Below are positions 1 to 9,300 of a DNA stretch of 44,330 nucleotides, one piece after another (position 1 is the stretch's first letter; every line of letters begins with the position of its first letter). The notes beneath the pieces are model-generated. The model worked only from the letters and a program-made list of their open reading frames with translations. It had not been told where the DNA came from and searched no databases. The position numbers and the translations under genes are program-made. This DNA comes from CAZJYI01 sp964550025 (GTDB taxonomy: Bacteria > Verrucomicrobiota > Kiritimatiellia > UBA8416 > CAYOBW01), in contig CAZJYI010000093.1 of assembly GCA_964550025.1 (NCBI GenBank), positions 1 through 44,330 of the forward strand, written 5' to 3'.

Positions 1-173
1 CTGTGCGCCTGGCGGAAAGAACAGTCGCATGGGCAAGCATGGAAACTGGGGAAGCCTAGGCGGTTGCTGATTACTGCAATCTGCCCGTGTTGCGTAAGTT
101 GGCTTTGGTTGTCAAGCATGTGCTACACCGAACATCGATGAGAGAAGGACCTCTGCGAAGGGTCAATGTGATC

Positions 174-857
174 ATGAAACGTATTCTCCTCTGCATAGTG
201 CTCTTGATATCGTGCACTTCCGCACCTGCAACAACCAACATCTCGCGCCGGATACAAGAGTACATCAAGTGGAAGGTCACAGCTGCAAGCACGACCCATT
301 CGCAAGACAAGCGTATGCAGACAGATGCGGTATTTGACTTCGATGAAATCGCCCGCAGAATGCACGATGAGTCAAAGACACGAACCGTAATGCCTCCAAT
401 GCCCAGAAGCATAGCCCGTCAGGCTGCGTACATGCTGGCGACAACATCGCCAAACTCGGCGGAAGTCGAGATCAAGGATGTGGAAATCCACAGTCAGTCC
501 GGCGTGATGGCTGTGCTGGTACGCTTCACGACCACATCGCTTGACACAAGCCTGACGCCAGAGATCAAGGAACAGATCCGTCTTCTCTATCGAATGGACG
601 CAGACGCAGGAACTCGGTTTGCTCGGAAGCGACCGAGTCTGCCCAGAGAAGCGTTGTCTTCGGCGGATACCCTTATCGAGTTCATGGAGAGGGAAGCAGA
701 AACGCGTACGGCCACTCACGAATATGAGTTCATTGTCGATGAGAAGACGGGGCTGGTCGTCGACTGGAAGATCCTCCACCAACGAGGTCGCCCCCGGAAG
801 AGCATCTTTATCGGCGTGATAGACAATGCCGAAAACGCGAAGAAGCGTGGACGTTGA
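174..857 (+). CDS. Small secreted lipoprotein of unknown function
   Basis: I do not recognise the family. The chosen start gives a short basic N-terminus (MKRILL), a hydrophobic stretch and a lipobox LISC with the lipidated Cys at about residue 14, so the mature protein (about 214 residues) is probably membrane-anchored outside the cytoplasm. An ATG further upstream at 87 would bury this signal peptide, so 174 is preferred; a weak GAAGGG lies about 11 nt upstream. The rest is charged and soluble-looking, with no membrane helix and no catalytic motif I can name. The C-terminal part (EYEFIVDEKTGLVVDWKI) looks like beta strands. It stands alone on the plus strand, convergent with the minus-strand gene that ends at 1006. 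The signal is clear; the function is unknown. Confidence 0.7.
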   Translation: MKRILLCIVLLISCTSAPATTNISRRIQEYIKWKVTAASTTHSQDKRMQTDAVFDFDEIARRMHDESKTRTVMPPMPRSIARQAAYMLATTSPNSAEVEIKDVEIHSQSGVMAVLVRFTTTSLDTSLTPEIKEQIRLLYRMDADAGTRFARKRPSLPREALSSADTLIEFMEREAETRTATHEYEFIVDEKTGLVVDWKILHQRGRPRKSIFIGVIDNAENAKKRGR

Positions 858-1005
858 CAACGGCGCCAATCCACGGAATCAACACCGTAGCAGGTTCTTT
901 GTTGGAACCAGCGCGACACTTGAGTCGATCACGAATCAGGCCCACCTACTCCGCAACTGCCAAAGATCACCTCAAGCACAGAAGCGCCGAATTGCCTGCC
1001 ATTGG

Positions 1006-1347
1006 CTACGAACACAGAGCGTTCCTGAACCGCGTCATCATCCCCATGAAGTCTGACCAGTCCATCCACCTCTTCTCGTGCAGATTTGCAAGACAGTCCG
1101 CCGTATCTGAAGGGCGGCCGAAAAAGCGACTGAACTCAACGAAGTCGTAGTCATCCTGGTCCGTACAAGCACACGCGAACACCCATCTCAGCGAGTCAGC
1201 AGGTGCCCTAAGACAGCAGAACGCGACCGCTGGGTTCTCACCGCATTCTTCACACATTGGCATTTCGCTGGAATCCTGGTGCATGTGGTCGTCCTCCCTA
1301 TTCCTGGTGGGTTTGCCAACAGACCGCAAACGTGTGCTGTTACTCAT
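1006..1347 (-). CDS. Small cysteine-rich (probable zinc-binding) protein
   Basis: A protein of 113 residues with a treble of cysteine pairs: CEEC (residues 32-35), CC (44-45) and CAC (59-61). This pattern suggests a small zinc-binding fold. The C-terminus (LANLHEKRWMDWSDFMGMMTRF) resembles small proteins of unknown function seen in many environmental bacteria; I recall no assigned role. The start is chosen because GGGAGGA lies 5 nt before this ATG. A longer reading frame from 1416 would add residues without coding character. It has no signal peptide, so it is probably cytoplasmic. It lies about 75 nt downstream of the esterase gene on the same strand and could be read from the same transcript, although no functional link is evident. 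Confidence 0.7.
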   Translation of the reverse strand: MSNSTRLRSVGKPTRNREDDHMHQDSSEMPMCEECGENPAVAFCCLRAPADSLRWVFACACTDQDDYDFVEFSRFFGRPSDTADCLANLHEKRWMDWSDFMGMMTRFRNALCS

Positions 1348-1422
1348 CACATCCTCCCATGAACGGTTGATCCTCTCGAGCAAGAGTCTTATGTTGCGCG
1401 CAACATAAGGCACCATTCCGGG

Positions 1423-3399
1423 CTACGGACTCACCCGGAAAGCGCTCTCCGCCCCGAGCCGTCGATACAGTCGCTCGGTCCTCTCGAACCCGGGGGCCTG
1501 CGCCCCCATCATCTCGATGGGACGCGGGAACAGCAGCGCCGCGGAGCGCGGCAGGTCGGTGTGACGATGGATGCCGAGCAGCGCGGTGTCGCGCGTGAAG
1601 CGATCGGGACAGTCCTCGAGGGTCACACCGGCAATGTTCGGATCGACCACCGCGGCGTACAAGGCGGCCACCGCGGCATCGCCTTTGCCCCGGACATAGA
1701 CGGCCTCGGACGGGATGGACCTGGCCTGCCGCACAGCCTTCACCGCGGCCAACGCATCCTGGATCGCCAGGGACGTGGAGGTGTGGCCAACGAGGGCAGC
1801 GTAGCGCCACAGGTGCTTGTTCTTCAGGCGGGTCGTTTCCAGCATCAGGACCTGTTCACCCTCCCCGGCCAACTTGCGGGCCAGGGGCAGGTGCGCCTCC
1901 ACGCCGCCGTCGGCCAGAAGCACGATGGTCTTACCCGTTTTTCCCGGCGAGGCGAGATAGCGACAGGCGTGCTTCTGGACACCGTCGATGACAAGAGTCC
2001 CCGGCTGTTCACTCAGTCCGTCGCGGATTCCGACAGGTCCAAGCTTCAGCGCAACGGGTGATGGGATGAAAGCGTGCCTCAGGACCTCGTCCTTGAGGCC
2101 TGTGAGGACATCGCGCCGCACGTTGTTCAGGGTCTTCTCGTCCGGAATCTCCGGCATTGGCGTCTCCGGTGTGAAGCACTCGCGAACACGGCGAGCAGAG
2201 GCGGGTTTTCCGGCCAGAAGCCAGCCCTTGCGGCTGCCGGTGAAGCACTGGAGGTTCTCGTGATCATTCAGGAGCGCCCGGTTGCGCTCAAAACGCTTTC
2301 GTTGGGCGTCGCCGACATCGGGAAGTGAGGGTGTTTCCGGCTTCAGCCACCGGGTCAACCACTCCTGCTCGCTTGCGATGACCTCCGGCGTGTAGCCGTG
2401 CCCGCCCGGAAAGGTCACATAGCTGAACCGGTCCGGCTTGCCGATGACGTCGTAGATCCGCGCCAGGCCGTCCGCGACGGGTTGCGGGTTCTTGTACAGG
2501 GGATCGCCCGTGGCCTGGATCACGCGCAGGGCACGCGGCGCGGTATTGCCGTACACCTCGGCGTAGGACTGGTGGCAGTAGTTGTAGAACAGGTGCACGT
2601 CGCAGGTGGAGGGGATGGTGGCATCGTAGTTCGATACCGTGGTGAATCCCTGGCAGGCGACCGCGGCGGCAATGCGGGTGTCAACGGCCGCGGACCAGAA
2701 CGCGCGCGCCGAGCCTCCGGAGAGCCCGGCGATACCGAGACGTTCGGGATCGACGCGCGGCGTGCCGTCCCCCGTTTTCAAAGAGAGCAGGAAGTCCACC
2801 GCGCGCACGGTGTCCCACACCTCAGCCCCTGCCGACGTGTAGCCGTCAGTGTACCAGTCGAACTGCTCGTGATAGGGGCCGTAGTGCCCGCACTTGCCCG
2901 CGTCGTCATCGATGCGTCCCTCCTCCCCCACCATGGGCATGCCGATGGCGACGAACCCCGCGGAGGCGTAGGCCAGGGGGTGGCGCAGGTACCGGTCGCG
3001 TCGACCGTGGCCGGGGACGTAGACCACCGCGGGGGCGGGAAAGCGGACGCCTCTGGGAAGGTACAGGTGCGCGGCCACGTACAGGCCGGGCATGCTTTCG
3101 AAGACGACCCGCCGGAACGTGCAGGCCTCCAGCTCCACAGGCTCTCCCACGTACCGGGGACGAAGCGGCGTCTTCCCGGGCAGAGGGTCCAGCCCCAACA
3201 TGCGCATCAGCCGTCGGCGCCGCTCAGACTGCCCCGAGTGCCACGACGACGCGGATGCCATAGGCTTGCGATCCGCCGTGATACGCGCCGCGAGCTGGTC
3301 GAGGTAGGCAACCGTGTCCGGAGAGTCGATCTGAGCGAGGAGAGACATGGACGTACACAGCAGAACGAGACAAACGGCGACAACAGGTGTTTCGGTCAT
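1423..3399 (-). CDS. Secreted acetyl-xylan-esterase-like alpha/beta hydrolase, two-domain
   Basis: A predicted secreted hydrolase (658 aa, signal peptide of about 22 residues ending LLAQ) related to acetyl xylan esterases and similar alpha/beta hydrolases that deacylate plant or algal polysaccharide. The first domain (about residues 90-350) has the nucleophile elbow GLSGGS with Ser227, an acidic segment ATGDPLY that may supply the Asp, and GGHGY for the catalytic His. Residues of about 470-640 look like a second alpha/beta fold (KTIVLLADGG, then strands and helices). There the expected nucleophile elbow reads VRGKGDA without a Ser, so this copy is probably non-catalytic. GGAGA stands about 7 nt before the ATG. 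It is divergent from the caspase operon. The substrate is inferred from the sulfatases and arabinofuranosidase nearby. Confidence 0.85.
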   Translation of the reverse strand: MTETPVVAVCLVLLCTSMSLLAQIDSPDTVAYLDQLAARITADRKPMASASSWHSGQSERRRRLMRMLGLDPLPGKTPLRPRYVGEPVELEACTFRRVVFESMPGLYVAAHLYLPRGVRFPAPAVVYVPGHGRRDRYLRHPLAYASAGFVAIGMPMVGEEGRIDDDAGKCGHYGPYHEQFDWYTDGYTSAGAEVWDTVRAVDFLLSLKTGDGTPRVDPERLGIAGLSGGSARAFWSAAVDTRIAAAVACQGFTTVSNYDATIPSTCDVHLFYNYCHQSYAEVYGNTAPRALRVIQATGDPLYKNPQPVADGLARIYDVIGKPDRFSYVTFPGGHGYTPEVIASEQEWLTRWLKPETPSLPDVGDAQRKRFERNRALLNDHENLQCFTGSRKGWLLAGKPASARRVRECFTPETPMPEIPDEKTLNNVRRDVLTGLKDEVLRHAFIPSPVALKLGPVGIRDGLSEQPGTLVIDGVQKHACRYLASPGKTGKTIVLLADGGVEAHLPLARKLAGEGEQVLMLETTRLKNKHLWRYAALVGHTSTSLAIQDALAAVKAVRQARSIPSEAVYVRGKGDAAVAALYAAVVDPNIAGVTLEDCPDRFTRDTALLGIHRHTDLPRSAALLFPRPIEMMGAQAPGFERTERLYRRLGAESAFRVSP

Positions 3400-3722
3400 G
3401 GCAATCTCCGGGTTGATCGGGACTATTCAACGGGAATGGCCACAAGAGGCACAAATCCCCAGGGGATTGTTGAAAGAACGCTCTGGCTTTCGGCGTCTCT
3501 ACATATGCTCCAAGTGCGCGGGTGGCCGGCACACGGTCTCATTCGAACGGAACGCCCAGTGTGGCGAGGTCTATCAGAGAGAGGAGCAGCATGCAAGACC
3601 GCTTCGCGAAACGTGAGATGCTCGTGAACAGGATACCGTTTCTCCTTGAACTCAAGTTTCGGGATTGTTAGGTAGTCTCCATGCAGAATGCGGGTGGAAT
3701 TCGCACCCGGGGAGGAGCAGAG
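3400..3722. other. Divergent intergenic region with promoters for esterase and caspase operon
   Basis: This 323-nt gap separates the minus-strand esterase from the plus-strand caspase gene and should hold both promoters. A weak plus-strand candidate is TTGAAC at 3646-3651 followed 17 nt later by TAGGTA, which is a poor -10 match. GGGGAGGAG at 3708-3716 is the ribosome binding site that fixes the caspase start at 3723. I see no strong operator or repeat. Confidence 0.4.
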
Positions 3723-5597
3723 ATGAAGCGTCGAGCCCTGATAGTCGGGATTAACCACTATGAGGAACCGGAATTCACCAACCTGAATTTCGCCATACAC
3801 GACGCGACCGAAGTCAAGTCCTTCCTGCAAGCACTGGGCGAAGGGTGCCATTTCGACGAAACGGTTCTTCTCGACAACCCCGCCTTCAAGACCGTGAAGA
3901 CCGAACTGCGCAATCTCACGGACGGGCTCGGTCCCGGGGATGTCTTTCTCTTCTACTTCGCCGGCCACGGCATTGAACAGCAATTGGGGGGGAAACATCT
4001 GCTCCTCTGCCCGGATGCGGATCCGACAGTGCTCGAGGACGGGACGAACGGAGCCATCTCGTATACCTACCTGACCCGGGGAACCCGCGACGGCGGCTTT
4101 GATCGTCTCTTCATTCTCGACGCATGCCGCCAGGAGTTGCTGCGCTCGGAACTGAACAAAGGGGAACGTGGCGGCACCCAGGCGGGGCGCGTGATGTCCG
4201 GTTCCGCGGCTTTTCGAGACCTCGGCGTAGCTTCGGACACCCCCGCGCAGGGAAGCTGCATGACCATCTGCTCGTGCAGCGACGGCGAAAGAGCGGCCGA
4301 ACACGCCGAGCTGCGCGGCGGTCTTTTCACCCGCGCCCTCGTCGAAACCCTGCAGACACGCTACAAGAGCGGGCAGGAACTGCTCGTCGACGGGACATTT
4401 GTGGCTGAGTTGACGGATTGCATGCAAGGGCTGTCCGTCGGCCCGATGACGCAGACACCGCAGCTCAGAGGTTCGGGACGCGGCATAAGCCTCGGCGTGC
4501 CCACGGCCCCCGGGCCCACCGGAAGTTCTCTCGGCAGCGAACTGTCTCAGAAGCTGGACCGGCGCACGCAGCGTCTGCTCCAACTGGCACGCAATGCCCT
4601 GCAAAAGTCCTTCAACCTGAAACTGGCGTCCAGCTACCTGGACGAAGCGTACCTCCGCTACCAGAATCACGACGTTGTGCGGCGACTCTATCTTTCGGTG
4701 CTGGCCGAGACCGACCCCGACATGGCCCTGCAGATCATGGGACGGGCCTCGCGCGCAGACAAGGACGGCATGCTGCTGCAGATCGAGATCCTGGCGCGGC
4801 GCGGCGATATCGCCGGCGCCTATGCGGTCCTGTCCCAGGCGCAGACCGAGTACGGCGAGGAGGACCCGGTCCTGATCGCCTGCGATGCCGACCTGAGCCT
4901 CGAGGACTACCGTAAGCGCGGCGGTGAGTGGCTGGAGGATGCGCGCGAACTGGTTGCCAAACTGCCGGCGGAGACGGATGATCCCTACCTGCTTACCGTG
5001 AAGGCCTACCTGGCACACGTGGAGGGCGACACCGGGGCGCTTCCCGCCGCACGCGAAGCCATGAGCGGGAAGGGGCTGGACCTGTTCTGTATTCACCGCA
5101 AGATCAGCGCCCTGGGGCTGAACGAAGTGCAGGAACGGCCCCCGCAAGCCCCCGGCAACTGCACAGTAACCCTTGTAGCCCCGGGGTCGCTGCCTATTCA
5201 GCTCATCACGAAGATCAGCGAGGTCCGCATGGAAGGCTGGACGGCAGCCCAGAAGCTCGTCGAGAATACGCCGGCGGTCATCAAGCAACGCCTGTCCGGG
5301 GACGACGCCGAACGGATGCGCGACGAACTGGTTGCGCTGGGGGCCGAAGTCACCATTGCGGATGGAGCGGATGCGGCAAACGAGAATCCGGCGAAGGACG
5401 TTGTGATCACATCGGTGGGGCCGGCGGAAATGCAGGTCATACAGACGCTGTGCGCCGCGGCCAAGGCAAACCTGGGCGACGCGAGCCGCATGGTGCGGTC
5501 CGTGCCTGTCACCGTGGCCGAGGGACTTGACGCAGCAGCCGCCCAGGCGCTGCAGACGGAGTTGGAGAAGGCTGGCGCAGTGGTTGAATTGCGCTGA
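3723..5597 (+). CDS. Caspase-like (peptidase C14) protein with helical repeats and two L7/L12-CTD-like domains
   Basis: A 624-aa cytoplasmic protein. Residues 1-240 are a caspase-like peptidase: ALIVGINHY strand, catalytic His82 in YFAGHG and catalytic Cys135 in LDACR. Residues of about 270-470 are helical and TPR-like. Residues of about 480-546 and 557-624 each align without gaps, by eye, to the C-terminal domain of ribosomal protein L7/L12 (conserved core such as KLVENTPA and GDDAER in the first, ELEKAGAVVE in the second). The basic residues by which L7/L12 contacts translation GTPases are mostly replaced in both copies. In the family, caspase-like domains cleave proteins, often in programmed death or defence; substrate and trigger are unknown here. 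The ATG at 3723 has GGGGAGGAG just upstream, better than the ATG at 3681. It is followed after 64 nt by a TerD-family gene on the same strand, so the two probably form an operon. Confidence 0.88.
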   Translation: MKRRALIVGINHYEEPEFTNLNFAIHDATEVKSFLQALGEGCHFDETVLLDNPAFKTVKTELRNLTDGLGPGDVFLFYFAGHGIEQQLGGKHLLLCPDADPTVLEDGTNGAISYTYLTRGTRDGGFDRLFILDACRQELLRSELNKGERGGTQAGRVMSGSAAFRDLGVASDTPAQGSCMTICSCSDGERAAEHAELRGGLFTRALVETLQTRYKSGQELLVDGTFVAELTDCMQGLSVGPMTQTPQLRGSGRGISLGVPTAPGPTGSSLGSELSQKLDRRTQRLLQLARNALQKSFNLKLASSYLDEAYLRYQNHDVVRRLYLSVLAETDPDMALQIMGRASRADKDGMLLQIEILARRGDIAGAYAVLSQAQTEYGEEDPVLIACDADLSLEDYRKRGGEWLEDARELVAKLPAETDDPYLLTVKAYLAHVEGDTGALPAAREAMSGKGLDLFCIHRKISALGLNEVQERPPQAPGNCTVTLVAPGSLPIQLITKISEVRMEGWTAAQKLVENTPAVIKQRLSGDDAERMRDELVALGAEVTIADGADAANENPAKDVVITSVGPAEMQVIQTLCAAAKANLGDASRMVRSVPVTVAEGLDAAAAQALQTELEKAGAVVELR

Positions 5598-5661
5598 CGC
5601 GGAGACCGGAACCGGCAAGGAGGGTTTCGGGTAACATAGGAAATCAGAAAAGGAGGGTGGG

Positions 5662-6225
5662 ATGTCGGAAAAGAAGGTATTGACGCTGGGGCAGAAGGGC
5701 GCAGAGGCGTTTGTGCCGGTCAAGCAGCTCATGGTGAAGCTCGAGTGGTCGGCCAGCGTGGATCTCGATCTGATGGCGTTCTACGAGACCAAGGACGGCA
5801 GAACGGGCGGCGTGTTCTCCGAGAACTACCCGAATGGGACCTACGGGAACCTGAACGCTTTCCCGTTCATGCAGCTCAGCGGCGACGAAGGCGTTGGCGA
5901 CGAGGGCGGTGACAACCAGGAAACGCTGATGGTGACGCAGCTCGACGACATGAAGGAACTGTACTTCGTCACGCTGAACTACACCGATGCCTGTGAGGGG
6001 CGTGCCGCCAGCTTCGCAAGCTATGACGGGAAGGTCACGGTCACCGACGACAAGGGCGAACAGGTCGTGGTTCCCCTGAACTCACCGCAGAACGGCATCG
6101 TCGCGATCATCTGCAAGATAGACAATAGCAGCTTTGTCGGGGCCAAGCTGGTTAACCTGAACACAATCACGGACCTGGGCGACTTCGTGAACACCGTACC
6201 CGGCGCGAAGTCGATCCTGGCGTAG
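5662..6225 (+). CDS. TerD-family stress protein
   Basis: A 187-aa soluble protein that fits the single-domain length of the TerD family (calcium-binding beta-sandwich proteins of tellurite-resistance and stress systems). Visible hallmarks are the early KLEWSASVDLDLMAF strand, FSENYPNGTYGNL, the acidic loop GDEGVGDEGGDNQET that corresponds to the family's calcium-binding segment, the SFASYDGKV segment, and a C-terminal ATG-free LVNLNTITDL helix region. A very strong ribosome binding site (AAAGGAGGG) precedes the ATG. There is no signal peptide. It is the second gene after the caspase-like protein with no terminator visible between them. In the family, TerD proteins are thought to act as membrane-associated or calcium-dependent scaffolds; a role as partner or regulator of the caspase is inference from gene order. 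Confidence 0.88.
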   Translation: MSEKKVLTLGQKGAEAFVPVKQLMVKLEWSASVDLDLMAFYETKDGRTGGVFSENYPNGTYGNLNAFPFMQLSGDEGVGDEGGDNQETLMVTQLDDMKELYFVTLNYTDACEGRAASFASYDGKVTVTDDKGEQVVVPLNSPQNGIVAIICKIDNSSFVGAKLVNLNTITDLGDFVNTVPGAKSILA

Positions 6226-6241
6226 TAGGCGGCGACCCGCA

Positions 6242-6329
6242 CGTCCCCGTACACGTGCTCGTACACGCCAATCCTCCCCTCTTGCAGGGAGGGAGAGATG
6301 TGCGTGTACGAGTAGGTGTAGGAGTACGA
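6242..6329. repeat. Hexamer-periodic inverted repeat, possible bidirectional terminator
   Basis: The left arm (6242-6267) repeats CGTNNN every 6 nt and the right arm (6300-6329) repeats GTNNNN every 6 nt in inverse complement style. CGTACACGC at 6260-6268 pairs exactly with GCGTGTACG at 6302-6310, and CCTCCC at 6273-6278 pairs with GGGAGG at 6287-6292 inside it. The structure lies between two convergent genes (TerD ending 6225 and the propeller gene ending 6381). It could end transcription on both sides, although no T-tract follows. Confidence 0.55.
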
Positions 6330-6380
6330 CCTTGAACCGGGGCTTGTCAGCCCCGGCGGCTTCTCAGGCGGCGTCCGCGT

Positions 6381-9300
6381 CTACCGTTTGCCCCCGAGGC
6401 AGACGACATCGCCGGCCGTTGTCGACATGTAGAGGCGGCCTTTGGCGGCAATCATGCCGTCAAACACGGGAAGGTCCTTCAGCTTCTGTTCGCCGAGCGT
6501 CGTGCCGTCCGCGGCGGAAACGGCCCGCAATGTCGCGCCCTCGGCGCCTTCCAGCGCCGCGGCCTGCTTCGAGAGCAGCGCCTGCGTCTCGGGTGTGTCG
6601 AACGTCCGTAACGTCCGCGGCTCGTCGATGAGGTCCGTCGGTCCGGCAATGAACAGGGTGTTCCCCGCCAACACCATGCCCCGCACCAGCACGGGCACGT
6701 CCCGCTCCCAGTCGGTTCGCACGGTTGTGGACGGCATACCTCCGAGAGACGACTTCTTCTTGACCTGTCCCTTCTTCCCCTTGCCTCCACCGCCGATCCG
6801 CATGACGGGCGGCTGCTTCGCCGAAGCGTAGAGCATGTACTCCATCGGCGTCGTCCAGCGGTAGTACTGCGGTTTGCGCCCGAAGCTGTAGACCCGCTTC
6901 TCGTCGAATACCATGGGCCTTCCGGCAGGGGCAAAGCGCCCCGCCTTGAAGTATCCGCCGGCCCCGGAATTCCACACGCGCCCGTAAACCCAGTAGGAGC
7001 GGTGCCACCACAGGTCGTCCAGCAAGCCCGTGGGACAGAACAGGTGGGCCGTTTCGCCCTTCTGCTCCCGCGCCTGCCGCGTCGGAATGTCAATGGCGAT
7101 CCGGTTGCCTTCCAGGTCAAACTGCTGCGACCGCATATAGACGGAATTGCCCTGACTCACCAGTACGTCGGGCAGCGCTACGGGCATGTTGAGCCCTTTG
7201 ACTGCAACCTGGAGGTTATCCTCCGTCCCAGGCACACGGTCATCCAGGACGGCTTCCGCTATCTTCTCGCCCGTGGCCGGGTTCAGCCGCAACAGGCGAA
7301 GACCGCCGTCGAGGAACATCGAGCGCCCCACCGCACACCACAATTCCGGCTCACCGGCGGCGTTGTCGCGAATCAGCACGGAGCCGTGCACGGGCCAGAC
7401 GGATTCCGTCTGTCCCCAGGCCCCCATGCGCATGTCGGCCGGGGCGGCACGGTAGCGCCACATCAACCGCCCATCATCCGCGCGCAAACAGTAGACGTAA
7501 CCGTCCGCACAACCGAACAGGGCACGCCCGTTCCATATCGTGGGCGGGCTATCCACCCTGCCTCCCGCGATGAAACGCCAGGCGGCCTTGCCCGAACCGG
7601 CATCCAGGGCGTGCACTTCGTGCGCATCAATGGCCGACACGAACACCTTTCCACCGGCGGCAACCGGGCTGCTCAAGCGGTTTGCCACAGCGCTGCGCCA
7701 CGCGAGCTCGGGTCTGGCCGGAACCTGCGTCCGAACACGCCCGCTGCGGGACGGATCGGCGCGCAGCGTCGGCCACTCTTCGGCCTTGCCGGGCCCCGCC
7801 CCGGCGGGCGTGCTCGCCGAAGCCAGGGCGTAGGCAGCCCCCCGCTCGAGCCTCTCGGTCTTCTCTGCCGCGGCAATGATCTTCCGGCGCACGAGAGAGT
7901 CCGCGGCAAGCGCGTTGAAGCCGTAGAGTTTGGCTTCGAGATAACAGGCGCAGGGATGCGGCGGGCTATAGACCATGCCGTTGGCGGGCATGATCCCGTA
8001 CAGGCAGGCGCCACGAACCCAGTGGTGGCACGTCCAGTGTTTCTCGCGCACGTCCACGAACTCGATCCCGGTGCGCGAGGTCAGCAGGTAGTTGTCCGTG
8101 GCCTTCGCGCGGTAGCAGCGGTGGTGGAACCAGTGCGTGTCAACGTCCGGCTTGAACTCTACCTTCACTTCGCCCGTGCGCGGGTCCCGCCCCCACACGG
8201 TGCCTGTCTGCGGTGTGCGATGCTCCTTGCTGTTGAAGATATCCGATGTCCAGACCAGACCTTGCAGAACAAGGATATCCTCCGCGCTGCGGTACCCGGC
8301 CGGAGCGTGCGGCGCCCGCCAGAGCGTCTTTCCGCTGTCGGCCGCGAACGCGTACATGGTCTTGCCGTTGTCGGGGTGATAGGGCTTGGTGTCAGGGTCG
8401 GACCCCGAGAAGAACACCAGATCGTCGTGCAGCACCAGGCAGGGTGAGAAGTAGACCGGGACGGGACTGCCGCGTTTCCCAACCGCCTCGGATTGCCACA
8501 GTTCCTTCCCCGTCTTCGTTCCCAGGGCAACGAGTCTCTCGCTATCGAAAAACACGGCCCGACCACCGCCGACGGCAAGGCTGCCCGGTACAACCCACGA
8601 CCAGGGCTTCTCCCACAGCGGCTTGCCGGTCTCGGCATCGACGGCCATAAGGATACGCTTCTGCGGAGTGAAAGCCGGCATCGGTCCCCGGTCATAGCCT
8701 TCGCGATTGACCACCAGGTAAAGGACACCGTCCGCGTAGAGGATTTCGTCCGTGCCCTTAGTTTGCGCGAAAGTCGCGCGCGTCTCTCCGGTCGCCGCGT
8801 CGAGAACCATCACCGGGGCGTCGAACCGCAGCGTAGCGTAGACGGCGTCACCCACTGCCACCAGCCGTCTCGGCAGGTCCGCCGGACCGCTCTTCAGTCG
8901 CTGCAACTGCGAAAACCACGGTCCCATCTGGCGCCGCCAGAGGACCGTACCGTTGAAAGCGTCCCGCGCAACGAGTTGCCAGTCCGACGGCAACTGAATG
9001 CTGAACGGCGAGGCGTGGTCGAAGATGTAGAACAGGCGCCCTTGCGCCGAGACCATGGCGCTGGCGCTCGACATGTGGTCGTGGTGGCGGCCGTAGCGCG
9101 GCCCTCCCACCCACTGCATGCGGCGCAGAAACCCGACCTGCTTGTCGTGACTCACGGCGTTTCCGCTGGGATCGTGCAGGTAGTGGGTCCATTCGTCGAT
9201 GTCCTCGGGAACGGGCTTGCTGTACACTCGCCACTCTCCATGGAGTGCCGAGTGGCGGGTGGCCAGTGGCAAGAGCCCTTGCGGGGCAATCTGCGTCTGC

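Noticed and set aside
3423..5732. A 769-residue open frame on the minus strand opposite the caspase gene
   Set aside because: It has no recognisable domain, and the plus strand has caspase motifs, two L7/L12-like domains and a good ribosome binding site. The long frame is a by-product of GC-rich codon use.
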